A stretch of 27,772 bases of DNA from an uncultured Thermoplasmata archaeon (GTDB taxonomy: Archaea > Thermoplasmatota > Thermoplasmata > Methanomassiliicoccales > Methanomethylophilaceae): assembly GCA_946545675.1 (NCBI GenBank), contig CAMNNR010000001.1, positions 1 through 27,772 on the forward strand, written 5' to 3'. The notes beneath the pieces are model-generated. The model did not search any database and was not told the DNA's origin. It saw nothing but the letters and a program-made list of their open reading frames with translations. Shown piece after piece: positions 1 to 7,550 of the stretch (its first letter is position 1; each line of letters starts with the position of its first letter). The position numbers were made by a program, and so were the translations under genes.

Positions 1-1
1 T

Positions 2-88
2 CTCGAGCTCATGCTCAAGCACCCCAAGACCGACGAAGGTATCGCCAAGTTCAAGGCGGACTACGAGAAGGTCAACGGAAAACAGTAA
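2..88 (+). CDS. Transaldolase (TalC/MipB-type), C-terminal end only
   Basis: Only the last 28 codons are in the window; the gene begins upstream and ends with TAA at 86-88. The visible tail contains MLKHPKTDEGIAKFKADYEK, which resembles the HP-x-TD-x-G-(I/L)-x-x-F-x-x-D-(W/Y) ending of the small transaldolase / fructose-6-phosphate aldolase family. Members of that family move dihydroxyacetone units between sugar phosphates in the cytoplasm, and archaea use them in pentose supply. The catalytic lysine lies outside the window. The next gene starts 10 bases after the stop, so the two are probably co-transcribed. The family call rests on a short conserved tail, so it is likely but not certain. 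Confidence 0.7.
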   Translation, partial: LELMLKHPKTDEGIAKFKADYEKVNGKQ

Positions 89-98
89 ACGAGGTCAC

Positions 99-1250
99 AT
101 GCCGGATGTAACCATTGTCGGAGGCGGCCCTGCCGGGACGTTCTCCGCCAGGCTTCTGGCTGCATCCGGCCGTGACGTCACAGTCATAGAGGACCATCAC
201 GTCTCCGGGACTCCCACGCACTGCGCGGGAGTGGTCTCCGCGGAGGTCCTCGAGAATTTCAGGGTCCGCCCCGATGTTTTGGGTGTGATATCGGAAGCAG
301 AGGTCATCCTCCCCGATTCCACCACCGTCCACACAAAGAAACGCAGCCCTTACGCTTACGTAGTGGACCGTGCGAATCTCGATGTAAAGATGGCTGATGC
401 CGCGATATCTGCCGGAGCCGATGTGAGGTACGGCATCCGCTACAAGAACTACAATGTCACGGACGACAACGTCACCATCAACACCAATTCTGGGAGCATC
501 GTCTCCGACCTGATGGTGGGGGCCGACGGACAGAGTTCGCTGGTGGCCGCTTCCTTGGGCAACAATGCCGCCCGTTCATACATACGCGGATGCCAGGTTG
601 ACATCGACTACCGTATGGAGAACCAGGATTGCATGAAACTCTGGCTGGGCAGCGAGATCGCTCCCGGATTCTTCGCCTGGATGCTGCCCATCGGCGACAG
701 GACCCGTGTGGGATTGGGAGTGGGACTTCAGCACGGTCCGCCCATGGAATACCTGAACCATCTTCTCAAGGTATCTGGTCTGGATGACCGTCCGCGTGTC
801 GCAACCTATGCTGGGAAGATACCTATCGGCGGACGCCGTGTGACCTATGCGGACAGGCTCCTGTTGATTGGGGATGCCGCAGGACAGGTCAAACCGGTGT
901 CCGGAGGGGGCTTATACCCCATATCTAAGGTCGCTCCCCTGCTGAGGGACACCATCAACAAGGCTTACAATATGAACATGTTCGGGGCATCCGTGCTCTC
1001 CCTCTACGAGCGTTCTTGGAAGAGGGAGATTGGCAAATCTCTCAACGGGGGGATGAGGCTCCGCAAGTACTACGACCTGCTCTCCGACCAGGAGCTCTGT
1101 GATATGGGCCATCTGTTCTCCAGGCCCGATATCCTGGAAGCCCTTTCGGACATCGACGTCGACAATCCCTCGAATGTGGTCGGGCCGATTATCAGGAAGA
1201 AGGGTGTGAAGAGCGCTCTCTTGAAAGCCTACCTGAGGCACAAGTTATGA
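99..1250 (+). CDS. Geranylgeranyl reductase family FAD-dependent oxidoreductase (paralog 1)
   Basis: The 383-residue product is a soluble or membrane-associated flavoprotein of the archaeal geranylgeranyl reductase family, which saturates isoprenoid double bonds in lipid precursors. Seen in the sequence: an N-terminal FAD-binding Rossmann motif VGGGPAG at residues 7-13, a CAGVV segment near residue 42 in the place of the conserved cysteine loop, FFAWMLP near residue 192, and the second FAD motif LLIGDAAG around residue 259. The ATG is preceded by a GAGGT Shine-Dalgarno-like site at 91-95. The stop overlaps the taw2 start by four bases (ATGA), so the two are probably translationally coupled. 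A second, divergent member lies at 26436-27530. Which of the two acts on digeranylgeranyl phospholipids, and whether this one has another prenyl substrate, cannot be told from sequence alone. Confidence 0.85.
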   Translation: MPDVTIVGGGPAGTFSARLLAASGRDVTVIEDHHVSGTPTHCAGVVSAEVLENFRVRPDVLGVISEAEVILPDSTTVHTKKRSPYAYVVDRANLDVKMADAAISAGADVRYGIRYKNYNVTDDNVTINTNSGSIVSDLMVGADGQSSLVAASLGNNAARSYIRGCQVDIDYRMENQDCMKLWLGSEIAPGFFAWMLPIGDRTRVGLGVGLQHGPPMEYLNHLLKVSGLDDRPRVATYAGKIPIGGRRVTYADRLLLIGDAAGQVKPVSGGGLYPISKVAPLLRDTINKAYNMNMFGASVLSLYERSWKREIGKSLNGGMRLRKYYDLLSDQELCDMGHLFSRPDILEALSDIDVDNPSNVVGPIIRKKGVKSALLKAYLRHKL

Positions 1251-2278
1251 GACAGGTATCGGTGGCATTGGTCCCGGACAGCCGCGCATCCGAACTCATA
1301 CCTGTCATGAAGGGAAAGGGGATGGTTGACCTCTCTGCGAGGATCACCTCCGAGAACGGATTTAAACACGTCCCGATCGTTGCGGGCCGGGAGGATGAAG
1401 CGGTCGCAATGGGTTTGGAAATCTCCAGCGGACCGGCCTATTCGGAGGAGTCCCGCCCTCCGTTGGAGCGTATCCTGGCACATATAACAGGCGTGCCCTC
1501 CGAACTGTTGGAACTGCTCCCAGACAAATGGGAGATCGCAGGCGATGTGGTGACCCTGAAGATGGATCCCGCACTCTCCCCGTATTCGGAGGAAATCGGC
1601 CGTGTGTACGCCGAGGTGCTCGATGCGGCATCGGTCTATGCGGACGTGTCAGGGGTCTCCGGCGAATTCAGGGAACCTGATATGCGTCTTCTTTATGGTA
1701 AAGGCGGGGAATCCGTCAAGCTGGAGAACGGCATAAGATACTGCTTCGACGTCACCAAGGTCATGTTTGCCTCCGGGAATCTGGCAGAACGCAAACGTAT
1801 GAAGGATCTTGACTGCAAGGGCGAGACCGTGGTCGACATGTTCGCAGGCATTGGTTATTTCACCTTGCCTCTGGCCAAATTCTCAGGTGCGAGAATGGTC
1901 TTCGCCTGCGAGAAGAATCCCAATTCCTATGCATTCCTCGTTCGCAATCTGGGTCTTAACGAGATCGGCAATGTGATACCGATCCTGGGGGATAACAGGG
2001 ACATCCCCGGCAGGAGGTTCGCTGATAGGATACTGATGGGTTATGTGCAGACCACTTCCGAATTCGTATCCAAGGCCATGGAGATGGCAAAACCAGGGTG
2101 CATCGTGCATTATCACGATACCTTCGAGGTCGGCACCCAGGCATCCCGTGTGAAGGAGATATTTGATGAGCACTGCGGAGACGGGAAGTACCAGGTGCTC
2201 GAAATAAGGGAAGTGAAATCCTTCGCACCTTCGGTATCCCACTATGTGGCAGATATCCGCGTTTTCCCGTCAGACTGA
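1247..2278 (+). CDS. taw2: tRNA(Phe) wyosine aminocarboxypropyltransferase Taw2
   Basis: The 343-residue product belongs to the Trm5/Taw2 family acting on guanosine-37 of tRNA(Phe). Taw2 transfers the 3-amino-3-carboxypropyl group of S-adenosylmethionine to the tricyclic 4-demethylwyosine base. Seen in the sequence: a class I SAM-binding motif VVDMFAGIGYFTLPL around residues 195-209, an acidic ACEKNPNS strand, and DRILMGYV at residues 260-267. The methyltransferase Trm5 normally has an N-(L/P)-P motif at this last site, so MGYV favours Taw2. The ATG overlaps the stop of the preceding gene (ATGA). The 3' end overlaps the convergent gene at 2270-3781 by nine bases. Subfamily assignment is by motif only. 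Confidence 0.85.
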   Translation: MRQVSVALVPDSRASELIPVMKGKGMVDLSARITSENGFKHVPIVAGREDEAVAMGLEISSGPAYSEESRPPLERILAHITGVPSELLELLPDKWEIAGDVVTLKMDPALSPYSEEIGRVYAEVLDAASVYADVSGVSGEFREPDMRLLYGKGGESVKLENGIRYCFDVTKVMFASGNLAERKRMKDLDCKGETVVDMFAGIGYFTLPLAKFSGARMVFACEKNPNSYAFLVRNLGLNEIGNVIPILGDNRDIPGRRFADRILMGYVQTTSEFVSKAMEMAKPGCIVHYHDTFEVGTQASRVKEIFDEHCGDGKYQVLEIREVKSFAPSVSHYVADIRVFPSD

Positions 2279-3781
2279 TTCGCCTGAACTGCAGGCCATC
2301 AGAAGGGTGTTCATGTCGTCGCGGTAGGTCTTCCCGTCCGCATCGATGACCTTCTTGACGAAGGGTTTGAGGAACTCGATGAAATCCCTGTCTTCCGCGG
2401 TCAGGGTGAAATGCAGGTTGGCCTTGTCATCGTAAAGGTACACGAAGGCTGCCACCAATGCCCTGGATTTCCCGTCCTTGACGGTGGATGCCAGTGCGGT
2501 TTCGTGGAGCATGGGGAATCCGCCTACCTTGGCGGCTTTGGCAAGGGTGTCGGCGAGCTTGGTCATGTATCCGGGTTTGACGAACACCGGGAGACTGTTG
2601 ACGACATCCCTTGAAATGAATGTCCTGTGTGCCTCTTCGAGGGCTATGGCGGGCGAGGCCCTGGGTTTTTCCTTGTAAACCTCAGCGAAGTCCTTCGAGG
2701 TGTATGCGGCGATGATGTCCTTCCAGTGATCGTCCCAAAGGACGTTAATCGCTTCAGAGGTCTTCCCGTTCCTCAGGACCACAGCCATCGGCTTTTCATT
2801 GAGGAGACGCGTCAGGCAGTCCTTCTCGTCCTGCGGACCTTCGAGGTCCCTGATGAACTTATCGAGGTCGGAACCGTAGTTGGATTCGCCCACGATGAGG
2901 GTCATCTGATCGCTCTGGGACAGCATACCCAGACGTTCTCTTTTGACCTTCTCTACCAGGGTGCGGTCGTTGAGTTTTCCGGCCAGGTACTGCTTCAGTT
3001 CGTCGCCTTCGATCTTCACCGTTCCCGATTCGTTCTCGGAGTGGTACTTGTGTTCCACTGTGACCTCGAAGTCGTCGAGCACATCGTTGGCGCACATTCT
3101 GGAAACAAGATATGCCAGGGTAGGTACGTCCTTGGCGCAGTCCTCGCATATGTGGATCGTCATGTCGAGGGATTTGATACGGATGTTGAGGGATACCGCT
3201 CCCTTGTGTCCGCAGTCTATCTCGTCCCCGGGGAATTTGTAGGGTGTCTCCCACCAGGAATCGTAGAGGTAATCCTCGGGCATGTTGGGTGAGTCGGAGC
3301 ACACCAGTCCGTCGGAGAACGAGTAGAGGTGGAGCTTGTACTTCTTGATCATGGTGTTGTAGTACAGCAGCCTGATCTTGGGGTCGTCGTGGTGCTGGCA
3401 TCCGATGAGGAGCGACGGGGCGACCGAACCCCTGACGGCATAGGGCACCTTCTCACCGCCGAGGGTGGCGGTTGCGAGGAGCGGTATCTTTCCCGCCGCA
3501 TTGAGGGAGATGGTACCCGCGTAGGCCTTCGCCATGTCGTCGAAGAATCCTTTGCTGGCATATTTCAGGCAGGCGGCCTCGTCATTCTTGTGCTCCACGA
3601 CCTTGTCGATATCTTTGAAGACCTTGTCGAAGAAGCACTTCTTACAATTGCCGGCGCACATCGGCCTGAGTAGACTGGGGTTCTCCGCGATGTCCCTGGA
3701 GCGTCCGAGAATATCGTCCTCGAGCCTCTTCGAGGCCTGCTTTACTCCTCTCATGCGGATGTGCTTCTTGCCTGCTGCCAT
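2270..3781 (-). CDS. Conserved cysteine-rich protein of unknown function (503 aa)
   Basis: I do not recognise this family. The protein has a basic N-terminus (about residues 1-35), then a C-x3-C-x2-C group at C42/C46/C49, further Cys/His residues at C128, H130, H131 and C161, and a CGH...C-x2-C group at C190, H192, C212 and C215. These suggest one or two structural zinc sites or an iron-sulfur site in the N-terminal half. The C-terminal half is rich in charged helices with no obvious cysteine ligands. There is no signal peptide or membrane segment. The gene stands alone on the minus strand, convergent with taw2 (9-base overlap) and divergent from e2b2. A TATA-like element about 24 bases upstream of its ATG suggests a leaderless transcript. 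Its codon use looks like that of its neighbours, so recent transfer is not indicated. Confidence 0.8.
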   Translation of the reverse strand: MAAGKKHIRMRGVKQASKRLEDDILGRSRDIAENPSLLRPMCAGNCKKCFFDKVFKDIDKVVEHKNDEAACLKYASKGFFDDMAKAYAGTISLNAAGKIPLLATATLGGEKVPYAVRGSVAPSLLIGCQHHDDPKIRLLYYNTMIKKYKLHLYSFSDGLVCSDSPNMPEDYLYDSWWETPYKFPGDEIDCGHKGAVSLNIRIKSLDMTIHICEDCAKDVPTLAYLVSRMCANDVLDDFEVTVEHKYHSENESGTVKIEGDELKQYLAGKLNDRTLVEKVKRERLGMLSQSDQMTLIVGESNYGSDLDKFIRDLEGPQDEKDCLTRLLNEKPMAVVLRNGKTSEAINVLWDDHWKDIIAAYTSKDFAEVYKEKPRASPAIALEEAHRTFISRDVVNSLPVFVKPGYMTKLADTLAKAAKVGGFPMLHETALASTVKDGKSRALVAAFVYLYDDKANLHFTLTAEDRDFIEFLKPFVKKVIDADGKTYRDDMNTLLMACSSGESV

Positions 3782-3798
3782 AATACCCTGTATCAGTC

Positions 3799-3811
3799 GC
3801 GTATAGATTAG
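3799..3811. promoter_or_regulatory. TATA-like element shared by two divergent genes
   Basis: The segment CGCGTATAGATTA lies between divergent starts at 3781 (minus) and 3839 (plus). Read on the minus strand it gives TAATCTATACG centred about 24 bases before the ATG of the unknown gene, which fits a leaderless archaeal promoter. Read on the plus strand, TATAGATTA is centred about 33 bases before the e2b2 ATG, which would leave a short leader. No other AT-rich element is obvious in this 57-base gap, so the two promoters may overlap. Confidence 0.45.
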
Positions 3812-3838
3812 GTATTCGGTGGGCAGGCCAATTACTAT

Positions 3839-4792
3839 ATGGTGCGGTTCAGATTACAGGTCGTGAACGACATCATCAGGACCACTGTTTCGGACATTAA
3901 GGATATGCGCATCCGCGGAGCGGGCAGGATTGCACGTGCCGGGGCCACTGCGCTGGTCGGATTCGCTGACGGATATGCGGGACGTGACCTCGAGCAGTTC
4001 AGGAAGGACCTCCGCGTCGCCGCTGGGACGATACTCTCCTCCCGGCCTACCGCAGTCTCGCTCTGGAACGGAGTTCATTATTCCATGCGCGGAGTGGATT
4101 CGGCGGAGACGTTCGAGGCCGCCCGCGATCTGGTGGTGGACAACGGTAAGGAGTTCTGCGTGAATTCCGAACAGGCTGTGGCGAAGATAGCCAAGATCGG
4201 TGCGAAGAGGATCAAGGACGGGGACGTCCTCATGACCCATTGCAACAGCAGCGTGGCCATCGGAGTCATCGCCGAGGCGGTAAGACAAGGCAAGGACATC
4301 AAGGTGTTCGCAACGGAATCCCGTCCCTGGAGGCAGGGAATCCTGACCGTCAACGACCTCTCCAAGGCAGGCGTGGACACCACCCTCATCATCGACAGTG
4401 CGGTGAGGTCGGTCATGTCCCGCGTCGACAGGGTCTTCGTCGGAGCCGACACGATAACATCGTCTGGCTCTTTGATAAACAAGATCGGCACGTCGCAGGT
4501 CGCGATGGCCGCCAGCGAGGCCCGCGCAGAGGTGAACGTTTGCAGCGAGACATACAAGTTCTCTCCCAAGACGATGTTCGGGGATGTCGTGACCATCGAG
4601 GAGAGGGACATAAGCGAGGTAGTGAAGCCAGGGGAGATCCCGGAGGACGTGGCGGTGTTCAACCCCGTTTTCGACACCACCCCCGCAAAATACATTGACA
4701 ATATCATCACCGAGATAGGCATCATGGCGCCCGGAGCAGTATATGGGGTAATGGCCAAGATGTTCGGCGAATCAATTTTCGATTTGGAGTGA
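3839..4792 (+). CDS. e2b2: Ribose-1,5-bisphosphate isomerase (archaeal AMP pathway)
   Basis: The 317-residue cytoplasmic enzyme converts ribose 1,5-bisphosphate to ribulose 1,5-bisphosphate, the substrate of RuBisCO. It belongs to the eIF2B-alpha/MtnA superfamily. Seen in the sequence: RIRGAGRIA near residue 24, the catalytic-cysteine segment LMTHCNSS with C135, FATESRPWRQG near residue 157, and the catalytic-aspartate segment VFVGADTI with D204. The spacing matches the Cys/Asp pair known in the Thermococcus enzyme (C133/D202). The start is ATG 3839, with no clear Shine-Dalgarno site. The stop at 4790-4792 lies just before the RuBisCO start, and AMP phosphorylase follows, so the three pathway genes form one unit. 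This context separates it from eIF2B subunits and methylthioribose-1-phosphate isomerase. Confidence 0.93.
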   Translation: MVRFRLQVVNDIIRTTVSDIKDMRIRGAGRIARAGATALVGFADGYAGRDLEQFRKDLRVAAGTILSSRPTAVSLWNGVHYSMRGVDSAETFEAARDLVVDNGKEFCVNSEQAVAKIAKIGAKRIKDGDVLMTHCNSSVAIGVIAEAVRQGKDIKVFATESRPWRQGILTVNDLSKAGVDTTLIIDSAVRSVMSRVDRVFVGADTITSSGSLINKIGTSQVAMAASEARAEVNVCSETYKFSPKTMFGDVVTIEERDISEVVKPGEIPEDVAVFNPVFDTTPAKYIDNIITEIGIMAPGAVYGVMAKMFGESIFDLE

Positions 4793-4797
4793 GAAGA

Positions 4798-6036
4798 ATG
4801 AGTAACTATTCCTATATGGCATTGGGCGAGGACATAGACAAGGATGCATACGTGGTCACGAAATACCGTGTGACCACCGACCTCCCCATAGAGAAGGCCG
4901 CGGAAGCCATCGCAGCCGAGCAGTCCACCGGTACCTGGACCGGAATTTCCACCCTGAACGACGAGGTCTTCACAAAATACGCCGCCAAGGTAACGGCCAT
5001 CGACGGCGACATGGTGACGATCGCATACCCAGAAGAGGATTTCAGCATCCGTGTGGGAGCCGTTCCCCAGATCCTCTCCGTCATATCCGGTAACCTCTAC
5101 GGCCTTGGTTCCCTCAAGGGTGTGAGGCTGGAGGACGTGGAGTTCCCCAGCAGCATACTCAAACAGTACAAGGGACCCAAGTTCGGTGACAAGGGTCTGA
5201 GGGAGATTCTCCACCGTCCCGAGAAACCCCTGGTCGGAACCATCGTGAAGCCCAAGATCGGGCTCTCCCCCGAGGATACCGCCAAATACATCTATGAAGC
5301 AGGCAGCGGAGGACTCACCAACGGTAAGGACGACGAGACCCTCGTGGACCAGGTGTTCTGTCCCATCGAGGCACGTACCAAGGCGGTTGCGGAAACCTTG
5401 GACAAGCTCCGCGAGGAGGGCCACTACATGGTCCACGCCATCAACATCAGTACCAACGGCCAGGACATCCGCGAATTGGCCGAGGATGTTCAGTCATGGG
5501 GTGCCAACCAACTCATGATCGATGTCCTGACCTGCGGATACGGTGCCGTGCAGGCCGTTGCCGAAGACCCCAAGATCAAGATCCCTGTCCACGTCCACCG
5601 TACCATGCACGCCGCCATGACGAAAGACCCGCTCAACGGGATCTCCATGCGTGTCATAGCCAAACTGGTCCGTATGTGCGGAGGAGACGCGCTCCACATC
5701 GGAACCCTCGGAGCAGGTAAGATGGAAGGTGGTCTCGCCGAAGGAAGGGCAAATCAGGACGCGTGTCAGTCCGATGACGTCCCCTTCAAGAAGGTCATGC
5801 CCGTCTGTTCCGGAGGTATGTTCCCCGGTATCGTCCCCAATGTCGTGAAGGCCGCAGGAAACAACTGTCAGATCCAGGCTGGCGGAGGGGTGGCAGGCCA
5901 CCCCGAGGGTGTAAGGGCCGGCGCCATGGCAATGTGCCAGGCAGTGGATTCCGCTTACGAGGGAATACCCATCGAGGAGTATGCCAAGACGCACCACGAA
6001 CTCAAGCTCGCTCTCGACAGGTGGGGTACCAAATGA
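4798..6036 (+). CDS. rbcL: Form III ribulose-1,5-bisphosphate carboxylase large subunit
   Basis: The 412-residue protein carboxylates ribulose 1,5-bisphosphate to two 3-phosphoglycerates, closing the AMP pathway. Active-site segments are present: STGTWT in the N-terminal domain, KPKIG with the catalytic lysine, GKDDE with the lysine carbamylated in the family and its metal-binding acidic residues, HVHRTMH, LHIGTLGAGKMEGG (loop 6 lysine), CSGG, and the phosphate-binding GGGVAGHP. No small subunit gene is nearby, as expected for form III. I chose ATG 4798, preceded by GGAG at 4786-4789, over the in-frame GTG at 4789. The stop overlaps the AMP phosphorylase start (ATGA). One deviation: the residue after SGG(M) is Phe, where the Thermococcus and plant enzymes have His. 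Its neighbours indicate AMP recycling rather than a Calvin cycle. Confidence 0.95.
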   Translation: MSNYSYMALGEDIDKDAYVVTKYRVTTDLPIEKAAEAIAAEQSTGTWTGISTLNDEVFTKYAAKVTAIDGDMVTIAYPEEDFSIRVGAVPQILSVISGNLYGLGSLKGVRLEDVEFPSSILKQYKGPKFGDKGLREILHRPEKPLVGTIVKPKIGLSPEDTAKYIYEAGSGGLTNGKDDETLVDQVFCPIEARTKAVAETLDKLREEGHYMVHAINISTNGQDIRELAEDVQSWGANQLMIDVLTCGYGAVQAVAEDPKIKIPVHVHRTMHAAMTKDPLNGISMRVIAKLVRMCGGDALHIGTLGAGKMEGGLAEGRANQDACQSDDVPFKKVMPVCSGGMFPGIVPNVVKAAGNNCQIQAGGGVAGHPEGVRAGAMAMCQAVDSAYEGIPIEEYAKTHHELKLALDRWGTK

Positions 6037-7547
6037 AGCTCAAATGCAAGATCGCGGACATCCTCTCCCCCACTCCCATGGGGGGGATGGACCCCGTAGA
6101 CTGTGCGGCGATCGGTATCAAGGAGAACGACCGCATCCGCATCTCCGGACCCAAAGGGGACATCTCAGTCGTCCTCATCTGTTCCGACCAACTGGTGAAA
6201 AAGGGAACAATCCTCCTGTCGGAGAAGGTCGCCAAGAGGATCGGTGCCACCAACGGGCACATGGTGGAAGTCACCTATTCCCCCTCCCCCGAGAGCGTCC
6301 GTGCCATCCGTAAGAAGATGGACGGCGAGAAACTGTCCGCAGAGGAGATCGAAGCGGTGGTCGACGACATCTACGCGGGAAGCCTCTCCAACATCGAGGT
6401 CTCCGCGTGGCTCACCTCGCTCTACATCAACGGGATGGACATCGAGGAGATCGCCAACTTCGCCAAGGCGATGGTCGACACTGGAGATAAGGTGCCTTTC
6501 GAGAAGGGCCCCATATTCGATTTCCACAGCGTCGGAGGCGTACCAGGGAACAAGATCACGCCCATCGTCGTCTCGATCTGCGCAGCGGCAGGACTCATGT
6601 TGCCTAAGACATCTTCCAGGGCCATCAGCAGTGCCTGCGGTTCATCCGATTTCATCGAGACCTTCTGCAACATCGAGGTCACCACCGACCGTCTGAAAGA
6701 GATCGGCGAGACCGTCGGCGGAGCGTTCGTGTGGGGAGGTTCCATGAACCTGGCCCCCGTGGATGACATAGTCATCAAGATCGAGCACCCCTTGGGCATC
6801 AACCCCCGCGCACAGATGCTGGCCTCCATCCTCAGCAAGAAGCTGGCCATCGGTGCAAACTACCTCCTGGTGGACATCCCCACCGGTGCGGGAACCAAGA
6901 TTCCCACCATCGAGGTGGCAAAGGCCTACGCACGCGACTTCATGGATTTGGGAGACAAGCTCGGGATACACATCGAGTGTGCCATCACCTATGCCGATCA
7001 GCCTGTGGGAAGTGCCATCGGCCCCAACCTAGAGGCCAGGGAATGCATCCGTATCCTGGAAGGCGAGGAGCATCCCGCCAGCGTCATAGAGAAGGCCTGC
7101 GAGTGTGCCGGGATAATCCTGGAGATGGCAGGGTTCAACAACGGAGTCGCCAAGGCCCGCGAGATCCTCAAATCCGGCAAGGCCCACGAGAAGTTCATCG
7201 AGATCGTGGTTGCCCAGGGCGGACGTGCCGACCTCAAATCCTCGGATCTCGAGCCCGGCAAGTACACCGCAGATGTCATAGCACCCAAGTCGGGATACAT
7301 CAACAGCATCCGCAACAAGGACCTGGTCTCCATTGCCAAGGCCTGCGGTTCCCCCGCGGACAAGGGTGCCGGCATCCTCCTCTTCAAGAAGAAGGGGCAG
7401 AGGGTGGAGGCGGGAGAGGTCCTGTTCACGCTCTATGCCGATAACGAGGCGAAACTCGCCAGGGCCAAGGAGCTGGCCGAGAGGTATTCGCCCATCGTCA
7501 TCGAGGGTATGCTGATCAAGAGGGTCACCGCCGTAGGCCGCAGGTGA
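6033..7547 (+). CDS. deoA: AMP phosphorylase
   Basis: The 504-residue enzyme splits AMP with phosphate into adenine and ribose 1,5-bisphosphate, the entry step of the pathway completed by e2b2 and rbcL. It is of the archaeal thymidine-phosphorylase-like type. Its extra N-terminal domain spans about residues 1-85. The middle region has the phosphate-binding HSVGGVPGNK and LPKTSSRAIS segments, followed by GGAFVWGGSMNLAP and the barrel-sandwich C-terminal domain. The usual GTAD-like segment reads GSSD here. ATG 6033 overlaps the rbcL stop, and the length matches the Thermococcus enzyme of about 503 residues. A longer upstream open frame runs inside rbcL and is not used. AGGTGA at its 3' end serves as ribosome binding site for the next gene. 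Confidence 0.95.
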   Translation: MKLKCKIADILSPTPMGGMDPVDCAAIGIKENDRIRISGPKGDISVVLICSDQLVKKGTILLSEKVAKRIGATNGHMVEVTYSPSPESVRAIRKKMDGEKLSAEEIEAVVDDIYAGSLSNIEVSAWLTSLYINGMDIEEIANFAKAMVDTGDKVPFEKGPIFDFHSVGGVPGNKITPIVVSICAAAGLMLPKTSSRAISSACGSSDFIETFCNIEVTTDRLKEIGETVGGAFVWGGSMNLAPVDDIVIKIEHPLGINPRAQMLASILSKKLAIGANYLLVDIPTGAGTKIPTIEVAKAYARDFMDLGDKLGIHIECAITYADQPVGSAIGPNLEARECIRILEGEEHPASVIEKACECAGIILEMAGFNNGVAKAREILKSGKAHEKFIEIVVAQGGRADLKSSDLEPGKYTADVIAPKSGYINSIRNKDLVSIAKACGSPADKGAGILLFKKKGQRVEAGEVLFTLYADNEAKLARAKELAERYSPIVIEGMLIKRVTAVGRR

Positions 7548-7550
7548 CCC

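Noticed and set aside
1247..2278. Trm5 (tRNA guanine-37 N1-methyltransferase) as the identity of this gene
   Set aside because: The Trm5 active-site N-(L/P)-P motif is replaced by MGYV, which is characteristic of Taw2.
4078..5436. A 452-codon minus-strand open frame across the isomerase and RuBisCO genes
   Set aside because: Both plus-strand genes have intact catalytic motifs across the whole stretch. The antisense product has no recognisable domain and no promoter or ribosome site.
5934..6032. An N-terminal extension of AMP phosphorylase from an upstream start
   Set aside because: The extra residues run inside the end of rbcL in another frame and have no family match. ATG 6033 gives the family's usual length and overlaps the rbcL stop.
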